Assembly (NCBI RefSeq): GCF_003473545.1
Contig: NZ_QUCM01000001.1
Span: 124,001-188,000 of the forward strand
Direction: 5' to 3'
DNA from: Clostridium sp. AM22-11AC
Lineage (GTDB): Bacteria; Bacillota; Clostridia; Lachnospirales; Lachnospiraceae
Length of the DNA stretch: 64,000 nucleotides
Below the pieces are notes generated by a model that was not told the DNA's origin, did not search any database, and worked only from the letters and a program-made list of their open reading frames with translations. Positions 26,304-34,100 of this stretch are shown here, piece by piece; position 1 is the stretch's first letter; each line of letters starts with the position of its first letter. A program made the translations under genes and the position numbers.

Positions 26304-26822
26304 TTATTCACTGTCAGGTGTAAACGTCTTTGTTTCTAAGGCAAAAGTTCCCTTTACTCTGTTGCCTGTATGATGTACATTAAACGGGATCTGATAACCG
26401 GTGGTATCTCCGCCATAGCTTGACACTTCAATAATCACATCTTCGCGATATGCCACATAAGAGCCTGCTGCTCCAGATGCCGACTCCCAAAGGTGTACTT
26501 CAACAACGGTAGTTTTTAAGTCATCTAGGGTCTGACGTTCATCAATGATCCCCTGAAGCCGTTCAAACATAGGATCACCCACAACCGCATAAAACGGATC
26601 TGCTGTAGCCTGTGGCTGGTAGCTGTCCAATGTAACGGATGTTTCACCCAGAATATTGTTCTTGGTATCCACATTGGCATTCATTTCTACGTTGTATTCT
26701 TCCAGGTCTTTTCCTAAACGGACATAAGCTGTTTCCTTTGTGCCCGGAAGAGCAGAGTCAATAAAGTTACCCATGAATTTTCTTTTGATTTTCTGTCCTG
26801 CAATAGGTGCTTTATCTGCCAT
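26304..26822 (-). CDS. Major tail tube protein
   Basis: A 172-residue protein that forms the tail tube. Acidic, beta-rich, with AYVRLGKDLEEYNVEMN, ETSVTLDSYQPQATADPFYA and GTFALETKTFTPDSE, as in Firmicutes siphophage tube proteins. Position before the chaperone and after the tail terminator supports the call. Confidence 0.88.
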   Translation of the reverse strand: MADKAPIAGQKIKRKFMGNFIDSALPGTKETAYVRLGKDLEEYNVEMNANVDTKNNILGETSVTLDSYQPQATADPFYAVVGDPMFERLQGIIDERQTLDDLKTTVVEVHLWESASGAAGSYVAYREDVIIEVSSYGGDTTGYQIPFNVHHTGNRVKGTFALETKTFTPDSE

Positions 26823-27278
26823 TTATTCTTCCTCACTTTCTACTTTGTACTGGGCGTAGATCTGCAGCTGATACATAACACCCTGGTCAACGGTATCTCC
26901 CATCAAACCCATGCTCATAGCATTAGCTGTGGTTGCTTTTAAAAACGTGGCCTCTTTCACTTCATCACCCACATTTACTTCTATTCCACTCTCTTCTGGA
27001 AGCTGCTCTAGCCAATAGGCCAGTTCCAAAAGGAAATTGCTGTTTGCCAGCCGGTTGTAATCTGTAAAGGACTGTCCCACTGCATACATAACAAAGTTAT
27101 GCCTACGGATCTGATTACCCAGGATATCTTCTTTCACCAGGCTGTCACCATTGCTGGACAGGCCGTAATTAACCGGATCCGGTTCTGTAAAATCAATGTG
27201 AATATCATCACCGGTCAGAAACTCGGATATCTTGGGATATTCCGTTAGTTTCTGACGCATATATTCAATGATCGTCAT
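26823..27278 (-). CDS. Tail terminator / minor capsid-type protein
   Basis: A 151-residue protein in the slot of the tail terminator. It starts MTIIEYMRQKLTEYPKISEF and contains FVMYAVGQSFTDYNRLANSN, a pattern of phage minor capsid C/terminator proteins. It overlaps its upstream gene by four bases. Confidence 0.78.
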   Translation of the reverse strand: MTIIEYMRQKLTEYPKISEFLTGDDIHIDFTEPDPVNYGLSSNGDSLVKEDILGNQIRRHNFVMYAVGQSFTDYNRLANSNFLLELAYWLEQLPEESGIEVNVGDEVKEATFLKATTANAMSMGLMGDTVDQGVMYQLQIYAQYKVESEEE

Positions 27279-27700
27279 ATCCTGCCTCCTCTGCTAAGCA
27301 CTGCCTGCGCCGCCTGAAGGATATCATCCTTATGATCTGCTTTCATACGTTCAAACCATTTCTTTCCGCGCATAGGAGCACCAGCATAAGTCAGCTCTTT
27401 TCCTGTTGGTACCTTGATCTCATTTTTCTTCGCCCAGGCACTTCCAGTTGTTGGTGACACATAAAGGATGCCTTCATACAGATAATGAGCAAAAGGACCG
27501 GGAGTATTGATCTGACCAGAACCGATTGTAGTGGCAGCCACCATCAGGTGTTTCAGCTCGCCGGCCTGACGCCTTGGCATATAATCACTCATATAGCGCA
27601 TACATTCACTGTCGATTGCTGCTTGCACAGGTCCATTTTCAGCAACTTTATGTCTACGCCGCATTTCTGCCGTAGAAAGCATTTTTATAACTATTTTCAT
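27275..27700 (-). CDS. Minor capsid/head-tail joining protein (HK97 gp10-like)
   Basis: A 141-residue protein with YMSDYMPRRQAGELKHLM, INTPGPFAHYLYEGILY and WFERMKADHKDDILQAA. These match the minor capsid 2/gp10-like head-tail joining group. Order in the cluster supports this. Confidence 0.8.
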   Translation of the reverse strand: MKIVIKMLSTAEMRRRHKVAENGPVQAAIDSECMRYMSDYMPRRQAGELKHLMVAATTIGSGQINTPGPFAHYLYEGILYVSPTTGSAWAKKNEIKVPTGKELTYAGAPMRGKKWFERMKADHKDDILQAAQAVLSRGGRI

Positions 27701-27711
27701 GGTTACACCTC

Positions 27712-28092
27712 CTACTTACAGGACAGCTCATAATGCTGGACCGCTTCACTACCATACAACCGCCCATCCACAGTTGTAACTGTCACATATCCATGACTTG
27801 CTTTCAACGCTGCCAGTGACTTCGACATGACTTCTTGGCTACTGCAGTCTATTTCATCTTCAACAATGCCTTTTACGGCCAGATCTCTGCCCTGGGTAAA
27901 TGTCAGCGGCTCTGTGATACTTTCCAATGGGATAACCAAAAGTACAGAAGCAGCATCACGCTGGCCTGTTTTTAGAAAAGTAGACTGCCTCACATCTTCC
28001 CAATAAACATCTTCAACCGGTATCCGGATGTATCGCATATCCTTGCCGCATTTGTGGTATAAATACAAGGTTACATCTGCATTAGTAAACAT
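27712..28092 (-). CDS. Head-tail adaptor protein (head completion)
   Basis: A 126-residue protein starting MFTNADVTLYLYHK after AGGGGGTG; the open frame runs further upstream without a site. The start overlaps the stop of the connector gene (TGATG). It takes the place of the SPP1 gp16-like stopper. Sequence similarity is to uncharacterised Clostridia phage proteins (DUF6751-like). Confidence 0.72.
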   Translation of the reverse strand: MFTNADVTLYLYHKCGKDMRYIRIPVEDVYWEDVRQSTFLKTGQRDAASVLLVIPLESITEPLTFTQGRDLAVKGIVEDEIDCSSQEVMSKSLAALKASHGYVTVTTVDGRLYGSEAVQHYELSCK

Positions 28093-28463
28093 CAGCACAC
28101 CCCCTGATAGCATAAGCCGGTATTTTCCAGCCATTTCTTAACGATCTGGTTTTGCTTCCTTATGGCCGCTTCTGTTAATTCCTGCGAAGATCCATAGGAA
28201 GCCGAATAAGTTCCGATCTTTTCAGAAGTCTTTCCGGATGCATTTTTTTCCGTCTTTTCCTGCCGATAGATAACCTCTGCCAGTTCACAGCAGCATAATT
28301 TTGCTTCTTCCGGAACATCTTCCATAATCGTCAGCCGTCCGAATGTATACTGATCCATGATCTGGCTTGCCTGTCTGGCATAAAAAGGAAAACCGGAGCT
28401 GATGGCCGCTTTCCTTCCAAGAAGATATTTATTTTTATAAAAGTCTTCATCTGCATAAACCAT
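28092..28463 (-). CDS. Head-tail connector protein (gp6-like)
   Basis: A 123-residue helical protein with ASQIMDQYTFGRLTIMEDVP and CCCELAEVIYRQEKTEKN, then the conserved tail YSASYGSSQELTEAAIRKQN. The composition and position right after the major capsid gene fit the gp6-like adaptor. Confidence 0.8.
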   Translation of the reverse strand: MVYADEDFYKNKYLLGRKAAISSGFPFYARQASQIMDQYTFGRLTIMEDVPEEAKLCCCELAEVIYRQEKTEKNASGKTSEKIGTYSASYGSSQELTEAAIRKQNQIVKKWLENTGLCYQGVC

Positions 28464-28484
28464 CAGCTGTCCACCTCTCTCCTA

Positions 28485-29678
28485 TCAGGCATTTTTGATC
28501 AGTGTTACATCCTTAGTTACTGCAGATGCAACTACAGTTACATTTTCTGTAATCTGACTGTATCCGGTCTTTTTGATCTTTGCCGGATATGTACCAGGTC
28601 TTAAGTTAAATACCGCTTTGCCGGATGCATTGGTCTTTAATCTGGATCCGTTTACATCTACAATGGCGTCCTCAATTGCCACCGGACTGGATGCGTTATC
28701 CTTTACCGTAAAGGTTACAGTCTGGGTAGTTACCGGTGTTGCTGGTTCCAGATAAGCAAACGGACAGCCTACACGGTCCTCATCCATTCTGGTTGCCGGA
28801 TTTGGAAGAGCCCAGCCCATACGAAATACAATACGCAGAGCTACCATATCCTGCTGAGCCAGGTTATAAACGATATCCTTAGTGATCGGATCCTGGATAA
28901 CTCCCTGGTCAAGGATCTTTACAGTAACGTCCTGACGGATTGCATATACCGCCTGCTTAAAATCACCTACGATCAGCTGAGCAATGCTGTTGTCATAAGC
29001 ACCGTTCTGCGGGAAATACATAGGCGCACCGTCCAGTGCGTAATTAGTGGATCCCTGCATGTCGCTCTTAAAAATCGGTGTTCCGTCCGTTGCCTTGATG
29101 CCTCTTAACTTTGCTCTCATACCCATGGCTGCCAGAGCGCCAGTTGCCATGTAACCGTCCTCTTCAACCTTGGAGATTACGCCATTCTCTCCCAGAAGCA
29201 GGTTGTAATAGTCCGGAGTAGATCCAGGTGCTACATTGTTGCCTGCCTGACGTGCCAGGGTGATGATATCGTTCTGCCATACTCTCGGGCGGTTCACACC
29301 GAAGATGATCGCAGAGTCTACTCTCTGGCCGATTGCTTCGTTTACTCTTGGAGTGATCTCACCGAAAATATCAAACTCCGCATCATCTAATACCGCCTCA
29401 GGAATTGGTACGATAACTGCCAGCTCAGCTGCATCCAGATATACATTATCCCATGCCTGGCGGCTGGTCTGTTTCATACCAGTGTCACCATCCACCCAGT
29501 ACGCAGTTGGGAGGAAATCCAATACACGGATCCTGGTCTGGTCACTGGTCATGTTTGGCAGCTTTCGTGCCATGCTCATAAATACGGACTGCTTCGGTGC
29601 GTCCTGAAAAATGGTAGATACTACCTGTTCGCGGATGATTGCCTCCGCATCAGATCTGCTTGTAATATGTACTGGCAT
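28485..29678 (-). CDS. Major capsid protein with C-terminal Ig-like domain
   Basis: A 397-residue HK97-fold capsid protein. Residues 1-310 carry the fold (VFMSMARKLPNMTSDQTRIR, LAVIVPIPEAVLDDAEFDIF, YALDGAPMYFP). After the usual end near GCPFAYLEPA there is an extra 85-residue domain, VTTQTVTFTVKDNASSPVAI... to VTLIKNA, of the Ig/carboxypeptidase-regulatory type. It would stand out from every capsid subunit. Such domains may bind host mucus or sugars. Confidence 0.93.
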   Translation of the reverse strand: MPVHITSRSDAEAIIREQVVSTIFQDAPKQSVFMSMARKLPNMTSDQTRIRVLDFLPTAYWVDGDTGMKQTSRQAWDNVYLDAAELAVIVPIPEAVLDDAEFDIFGEITPRVNEAIGQRVDSAIIFGVNRPRVWQNDIITLARQAGNNVAPGSTPDYYNLLLGENGVISKVEEDGYMATGALAAMGMRAKLRGIKATDGTPIFKSDMQGSTNYALDGAPMYFPQNGAYDNSIAQLIVGDFKQAVYAIRQDVTVKILDQGVIQDPITKDIVYNLAQQDMVALRIVFRMGWALPNPATRMDEDRVGCPFAYLEPATPVTTQTVTFTVKDNASSPVAIEDAIVDVNGSRLKTNASGKAVFNLRPGTYPAKIKKTGYSQITENVTVVASAVTKDVTLIKNA

Positions 29679-29693
29679 AAATCAATTACCTCC

Positions 29694-30227
29694 TTATTCT
29701 CTTCCAAAAATACTTCTTAAGGCTTCATTTGCCCTTGTCTTTGTGTCCTCAGTTCCTTTACCGCCCGATCCAGGAGTATAAGAAACCACTTTGGGTATCT
29801 GTATGTCCTGAAACAAATAGGCATTGTCTTTCTTGACTGCCTCCAGAGCAGTTTTAATATCCGCTTCCTGGTTCTTGCTGGCTTTCAGCTTCTCTACATC
29901 CAAAAATGGCATGACAGCCTTCAGATCACGGGGCTTATACCCTTCTGCAGTAGTCTTTAAAAGGTCATTAAAGTCACGATCCGCAATCTGCTTCTGGTAC
30001 TCAGCATCCTTGGCTGCCAGATCTGCGGTCAGCTTGGTGACTTTTCCCTGCAGGTCCTGAACGTTGACACCTTCAAAACTTTTAAGAGTTGTCTGGGCTG
30101 TATCTAACTGAGTTTTGTAGTTGTCTCTTTCTGACTTTATGGCTTCAATATCCTTGCCATTCTCAGCCATAATGTTGTCCACCTGTTCCTTTGACAGGCC
30201 TATGTCCTCTAAAAATTTTCTCTTCAT
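29694..30227 (-). CDS. Capsid scaffold protein (GP20-like)
   Basis: A 177-residue protein with a long coiled coil (DIEAIKSERDNYKTQLDTAQ, VQDLQGKVTKLTADLAAKDA) and the conserved end ANEALRSIFGRE. This is the phage minor structural GP20 scaffold family, which guides capsid assembly and is not in the final particle. It lies just upstream of the major capsid gene. Confidence 0.9.
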   Translation of the reverse strand: MKRKFLEDIGLSKEQVDNIMAENGKDIEAIKSERDNYKTQLDTAQTTLKSFEGVNVQDLQGKVTKLTADLAAKDAEYQKQIADRDFNDLLKTTAEGYKPRDLKAVMPFLDVEKLKASKNQEADIKTALEAVKKDNAYLFQDIQIPKVVSYTPGSGGKGTEDTKTRANEALRSIFGRE

Positions 30228-30335
30228 TTTCTTCCTTTCCCACTACGCTTTTTACGGGGTCGCTTCCCTTGTGTTGGTAGTTTTACGTCATTCCGGACAA
30301 TTTTTTACATAAAAATAACACGCATCTCTGCGTGC

Positions 30336-30497
30336 TTACTGCTCGATCTTATTACATTTAGTACACCGTCTTACATAACCGCCATAAGGACCGGAAGCCC
30401 GGCTCCAGTGCTTACGATAGTGGTGACAGCATTCCTTCTTCTTGAAAAAACTCTGCCAGATCCATGATATAAGTCCCGTAAGATCACCTTCTTTCAT
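30336..30497 (-). CDS. Small Cys/His-rich phage protein
   Basis: A 53-residue protein with ECCHHYRKHW and a CTKCNK pair, likely binding one zinc. The ATG touches the palindrome at 30498-30511 and no clear ribosome site is present, so the start is uncertain. Confidence 0.6.
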   Translation of the reverse strand: MKEGDLTGLISWIWQSFFKKKECCHHYRKHWSRASGPYGGYVRRCTKCNKIEQ

Positions 30498-30511
30498 TTG
30501 CGACGTCGCAA
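30498..30511. repeat. Dispersed palindrome, copy 3 (perfect)
   Basis: TTGCGACGTCGCAA, lying exactly between the start of the 53-residue gene and the stop of the DUF4406 gene. Confidence 0.7.
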
Positions 30512-30835
30512 TTATTCTTCATAAATCACGTCTAACCCATAAGCTATTGCGGCATCGTGTTCAATCCGACACCCTCTAGCCTTTTCCCAACCCTTGCAGA
30601 AATAAGCTGCATGGCAAAGGGACATATTTTCCAGACTTTTAGCAAGGAAACAAAGAGGTATCTGTACCACTCCACGTTCTTTCATCTTTTCATTGCTATA
30701 CCATTCATCAGTAAACAGGGTGTTTACAATTTCATAACCTTTAGCTTCCAGTATCTTAATCGCCTGTTCCCTGGTTGCAATAATCTCTTCATCTGTTTTT
30801 CCAGCCATGGGCTGACTAAGCATTGCTTTCTTCAT
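30512..30835 (-). CDS. DUF4406 protein, nucleoside deoxyribosyltransferase-like
   Basis: A 107-residue protein with MLSQPMAGKTDEEIIATREQ at the start, ALAYGL-like AAIAYGLDVIYEE at the end and CHAAYFCKGWEKARGCRIEH in the middle. This is the DUF4406 fold related to nucleoside 2-deoxyribosyltransferases, frequent in phages. Possibly nucleotide salvage or base modification; not shown. Confidence 0.82.
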   Translation of the reverse strand: MKKAMLSQPMAGKTDEEIIATREQAIKILEAKGYEIVNTLFTDEWYSNEKMKERGVVQIPLCFLAKSLENMSLCHAAYFCKGWEKARGCRIEHDAAIAYGLDVIYEE

Positions 30836-30882
30836 CTTCTTATCCTCTCTTTCTTAAAAATGGGCACAAAAATACCATCGGC

Positions 30883-31053
30883 CTACTGACTGGTGGTATT
30901 TTTTAACTTATTTCTGATTTTTTCTTTATAATCCTCAATTCCATTGTACTCATCCCAATTATATGGCGGAAATGGTGTGACAAAAGTCTCTTTCCACTTT
31001 GCCCGAAGATTTTTCATTTCATCATCCGTTTTTAAGTACTGAATTAAGTCCAT
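30883..31053 (-). CDS. Small hypothetical phage protein
   Basis: A 56-residue charged protein (MDLIQYLKTDDEMKNLRAKW..., then FPPYNWDEYNGIEDYKEKIR). Open frame with a start in the right place for the operon. No family recognised. Confidence 0.55.
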   Translation of the reverse strand: MDLIQYLKTDDEMKNLRAKWKETFVTPFPPYNWDEYNGIEDYKEKIRNKLKNTTSQ

Positions 31054-31088
31054 CTGAAACATCCTTCATAATGTTTTAACAAATGGTA

Positions 31089-31268
31089 TCAATAATTATG
31101 CCATTTGCATTTCTTACAAATTGTTTCCCAATCGTCTTTTTTCTTAAATCGCTCAGGAAGCTTATCTGCTTTTAAACGCCCATCAACTGCATCTACATTT
31201 TCGATACAATCAATATCCTCAATCATTTCATCCACAAGAGGACATTTTACGAATCTATCATCTTCCAT
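31089..31268 (-). CDS. Small hypothetical protein with C-terminal Cys pair
   Basis: A 59-residue acidic protein with CPLVDEMIEDIDCIENVDAV and the end TICKKCKWHNY. The cysteines suggest a metal site. It overlaps the end of the minor capsid 3' fragment by 11 bases. Confidence 0.6.
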   Translation of the reverse strand: MEDDRFVKCPLVDEMIEDIDCIENVDAVDGRLKADKLPERFKKKDDWETICKKCKWHNY

Positions 31269-32047
31269 GTCTCACTATCTCCAATGCTTTCAAAATGTTG
31301 TCAGAATACTCTTCCCGCTTAAATGCAGTACGGATAAATGCATCCGATGTTCTTACGTATGCAGCTCCATCTTCACTGTAATACCGCTCGAACTGCCCCT
31401 TCCAGACGGTCTCTGAAAATGATGCCCGGCGGATAAAATCTTTTGCTTCGTCAAAAGTTACTTCATGCTGCCGTTCATCGTTAATGTGTTCGCTGTCAAA
31501 GCTGAGTTTTTCAAAATCCACTTTGCTCAGTTCAAGATTAATCTTTCCCCGGAAACCCAATTCCTTTAACTCTGATTTTATTATAGCAATTCTCTTCCGT
31601 TTTTCAATAGCTTCCAGTTCTTCCTTGGTCGGATTAGCCTCACCAACCTTCAACCGCTCCCTCTGCTGCCGCAAATCCATAGCCTTCGAAAATTCCGTAT
31701 AGGTTTTCTCCGTCAGCCGTTTCCGGCATCGCGCAGTTGTCAGATCGTCCTTGTCGGCTCCGCCTTTTTCCAGCAGCTTGATGTCCTGCTTCTGTTTCCG
31801 GATCACGCGCTCTAGCTTGCGTTGGTACTGCAGAGCAGCATAGGTGTCGTATTCCTTCCCACGAAACTCTTTCTTTTCGTTCTCCTTCCGGTTCTGCTCC
31901 GCAAGCCACTCATCAGTATACTTGCGCTTGGAAACTCCGGGGATAAAGGGCCAAAACACGTCAGTGATAGCAGTTAATTCCGCATAAACCCAACATCGTT
32001 CCGTAGCCCGTACTCTCCACGAAATCTGGATAATCATTATCTGCCAT
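31258..32047 (-). pseudogene. Minor capsid protein, 3' fragment with frameshift
   Basis: The frame starting at ATG 32047 (after GGGGGTGAT) reads MADNDYPDFVESTGYGTMLG... and meets TGA after CYH (about 31963). The next frame continues the same protein: DVFWPFIPGVSKRKYTDEWL and on through FSKAMDLRQQRERL. Intact homologues run through GLCG..NCYH.FWPFIPG without a break, so there is a one- or four-base insertion here. The last 90 residues (WKGQFERYYSEDGAAYVRTS, FIRTAFKREEYSDNILKALE) look like an appended nuclease-like domain. The N-terminal half is at 33322-34095. Confidence 0.75.
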
Positions 32048-32074
32048 AATTATATCACCCCCTTTTATCTAAAC

Positions 32075-32098
32075 AAAAAGAGCCTTTCGGCCCTTCTT
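32075..32098 (-). terminator. Terminator after the HNH gene
   Basis: Minus strand AAGAAGGGCC, loop GAAA, GGCTCTTTTT: a ten-pair stem with a tetraloop and T-run. It ends the inserted transcription unit and lies in the middle of the late operon. Confidence 0.8.
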
Positions 32099-32099
32099 G

Positions 32100-32747
32100 T
32101 TAATTCCAGTATTTTTCCTCTGCCACTTGCCTTGCATTCACAGCGTCTTCTTTACTTTCAAAGCTGCCCAAATTAATCCGTTTTCTATTAACGGTTATGT
32201 AAGCTCTCCACTTTTTTCGATCCTCACTCCAAATTACGCCCGTTTCTCCCGACTTATTTGTATTCCAACGCCTCCTGTTCCAAAACTGTTTTTTCATAGT
32301 CACCCATCTGCAATTCTCCGGTTCATAATTTCCATTTGAGTTTACGCGGTCAATAGATAAGTCATCAGAATATCCATGTGAAAGAGCCCAATTATAAAAC
32401 GCTGTAAAGTCATTTTTCCACTCAGCACATATCTGAATCCCTCGTCCTCCATAATATTGATAGTTAGAACAACTTTCAATATAACAACGAGCTTTCATCC
32501 CTCGCCAAATATTATGTAATCTCTCGCCAGTCATATGATGTGTAGAATGCACCTCACTATTAATCGCTTTTGACAAACAGCCGCAAGATTTTGTAAGTCC
32601 CCTTCTTAAAATTCCTCCTATAACCACAGTCTGATTACCACAATCACACTGACAAAGCCATGTTGCCTTTCCCCCACGGCTTCCAGCCCTTTCAATAACA
32701 ACTAATCGGCCAAAACGCTGCCCTGTCAAATCTATCATCTTACCCAT
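32100..32747 (-). CDS. HNH-type homing endonuclease with AP2 domain
   Basis: A 215-residue protein. The N-terminus has FGRLVVIERAGSR, WLCQCDCGN and SCGCL (zinc ribbon-like). The middle carries the HNH/NUMOD pattern YYGGRGIQICAEWKNDFTAF, SIDRVNSNGNYEPENCRW. The last 50 residues, GVIWSEDRKKWRAYITVN, are an AP2 DNA-binding domain. Free-standing nucleases like this spread between phages by cutting empty sites. It lies inside the minor capsid gene. Confidence 0.88.
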   Translation of the reverse strand: MGKMIDLTGQRFGRLVVIERAGSRGGKATWLCQCDCGNQTVVIGGILRRGLTKSCGCLSKAINSEVHSTHHMTGERLHNIWRGMKARCYIESCSNYQYYGGRGIQICAEWKNDFTAFYNWALSHGYSDDLSIDRVNSNGNYEPENCRWVTMKKQFWNRRRWNTNKSGETGVIWSEDRKKWRAYITVNRKRINLGSFESKEDAVNARQVAEEKYWN

Positions 32748-32952
32748 TCAGAGCACCGTCCTTTTTCATTTCAGCTCTTGCAGCTTTCATACCCTGCATA
32801 TAACCGAACCGAAAGCCATTGCAAATCAAATCATAAAAATCTCTGCTCGCTGCCATGATATCATCAATATTATCTGCGCACATATCGTAATGACTATTGA
32901 TATGTCCTATAGATTTTCTAACCAGTTTCATTGTGTTCTTCACTCTTGCCAT
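32740..32952 (-). CDS. Small helical protein controlled by the second RHH/antisense module
   Basis: A 70-residue helical protein (MKLVRKSIGHINSHYDMCAD, FRFGYMQGMKAARAEMKKDG). The C-terminal pattern FGYxxGMKAxRAE recurs in small phage proteins of Firmicutes. It takes the place of the antirepressor in this module and overlaps the HNH gene by eight bases. Function unknown. Confidence 0.65.
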   Translation of the reverse strand: MARVKNTMKLVRKSIGHINSHYDMCADNIDDIMAASRDFYDLICNGFRFGYMQGMKAARAEMKKDGALNG

Positions 32953-32979
32953 AATAAAACTCCCTTCAAAATTAAGTTC

Positions 32980-33008
32980 TTGAAAGAAGCTTCACTCTGC
33001 ATTATAAT
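32980..33008 (+). promoter_or_regulatory. Promoter for the sar-like RNA, copy 2
   Basis: TTGAAA at 32980, 17 bases, TATAAT at 33003, with near-identical flanks to the copy at 14778. Confidence 0.82.
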
Positions 33009-33014
33009 ATTTAC

Positions 33015-33079
33015 AGAAGGAAACTTCTATCGTAGAGATTCGTTTGTGCTTGGTCGTGCGGCGGATCTCTATTCTTTTG
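33015..33079 (+). ncRNA. Predicted sar-like antisense RNA, copy 2
   Basis: About 65 nt. Hairpin 1 is identical to copy 1: AGAAG-GAAA-CTTCT (33015-33028). Hairpin 2 has a different stem, TAGAGATTCG (33033) with CGGATCTCTA (33062), but a loop that keeps TGTGCTTGGTCGTGC. Stem sequence has changed on both sides while pairing is preserved, which is what selection for RNA structure produces. It ends at the RHH-B stop codon (33069-33071). Confidence 0.72.
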
Positions 33080-33260
33080 TTCTGTTTGTTCGACCAGCTA
33101 ATTGGTTCATAGCTTCAATTCCTTTGACGATAACGTCTGTTTTAGTCAAATTCAAATTGTCAGCACATCTTGTCAACATTTCCGATTGATCTTCGGTTAA
33201 TCGAATTTCCAACCGTACTTTTTTGGGGTTATCCGTTGGTCGTCCTGTTCTCGGAGACAT
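33069..33260 (-). CDS. Ribbon-helix-helix (Arc/CopG-like) regulator B
   Basis: A 63-residue protein: MSPRTGRPTDNP start shared with regulator A, strand KVRLEIRLTEDQ, helices SEMLTRCADNLN and KTDVIVKGIEAMNQL. Upstream is a 15-bp inverted repeat overlapping its promoter, probably its operator. It heads a transcript with the 70-residue gene and the HNH nuclease. Confidence 0.85.
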   Translation of the reverse strand: MSPRTGRPTDNPKKVRLEIRLTEDQSEMLTRCADNLNLTKTDVIVKGIEAMNQLAGRTNRTKE

Positions 33261-33271
33261 TTCATCACCTC

Positions 33272-33318
33272 ACTTTTGCCCGTACAAATATATTAACTTA
33301 TGTACGGGCAAAAGTCAA
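33272..33318 (-). promoter_or_regulatory. Promoter and inverted-repeat operator of the RHH-B operon
   Basis: ACTTTTGCCCGTACA (33272-33286) and TGTACGGGCAAAAGT (33301-33315), a perfect 15-bp inverted repeat. On the minus strand TTGACT (33318-33313) is followed after 17 bases by TAATAT. The operator covers the whole promoter. Confidence 0.78.
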
Positions 33319-33321
33319 CAA

Positions 33322-34095
33322 CTATTTGTTCCATTTGAAAACTTTCCCCTGCCAAACCATATGTGAAGGCCGGCTCCCCATATGCCAATCTACTTCGACA
33401 TATTCAGTTTTCAATTCCTCCATACTTTTTTCCACTATTTTTGATGTCATCTGCGCAACACCTGTCATAACGGCCCTCCTGGCAGCCACCTCAATGCGGT
33501 CCGACCTTCCTGATGCATAATCAACCACCCGAACGCCACTGGATGTCATTTCATCGATCACATCACCGATTGCCTGGCTGTATGTCTTAGCGCCAGTAGT
33601 GATCTTCATCACGGCTTCATCTAAGCTGCGTTCCAGATACTCAGACATAGGAGTAAATACTTTTTTCCCGTTTCCCATTGGCACATTAAAACCGGTTGTC
33701 TTTGTGATATTCTCCATGGGTCTAAGACTATCCGTTGTCTGATCCTTTACTGCCTGCACCACCTGTTTTAGCCAGTCATTATCCTCATACGGGATCGCAT
33801 CCATGCCTGCAGCTTTGTAGATCTCACTATTTCTCACATAATCAGATCTTGCTGCAGTTTCATAGATCTCATCAATATCGATCCCTGCAGTTTTTACACC
33901 TTCCCGCAGGATCTCTTTGATCCGCTTCTTACTCATGCCTATGGCAGTCATACGATTAAGCAGCCAATCTGTCACCGGCGTGATCTGGGAGCATTCCCGG
34001 ATCCGGTTTACGACCTCTAACATGATATCCATTTCCAATGCTGTCATGGTACGTTCTAATGGCTTCGGCAACTTTTCAAGTTCTTCCGGCGTCAA
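33322..34095 (-). pseudogene. Minor capsid protein, 5' fragment (interrupted)
   Basis: 257 residues matching the N-terminal part of phage minor capsid protein 2: LPKPLERTMTALEMDIMLEV, SYLERSLDEAVMKITTGAK-like region, and VDWHMGSRPSHMVWQGKVFK. It stops at WNK right where the RHH-B operator begins; the missing part continues at 32047. The 1.27-kb insertion has its own promoter and terminator, so this is gene interruption rather than an intron. The fragment may still be made and might retain portal-proximal function. Confidence 0.8.
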
Positions 34096-34100
34096 TCAGA

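Noticed and set aside
32047..33322. A group I intron in the minor capsid gene
   Set aside because: The inserted unit has its own promoter, operators, ribosome sites and a terminator, and the 3' fragment has a ribosome site and ATG. No intron core pairing or splice-site guide was seen.
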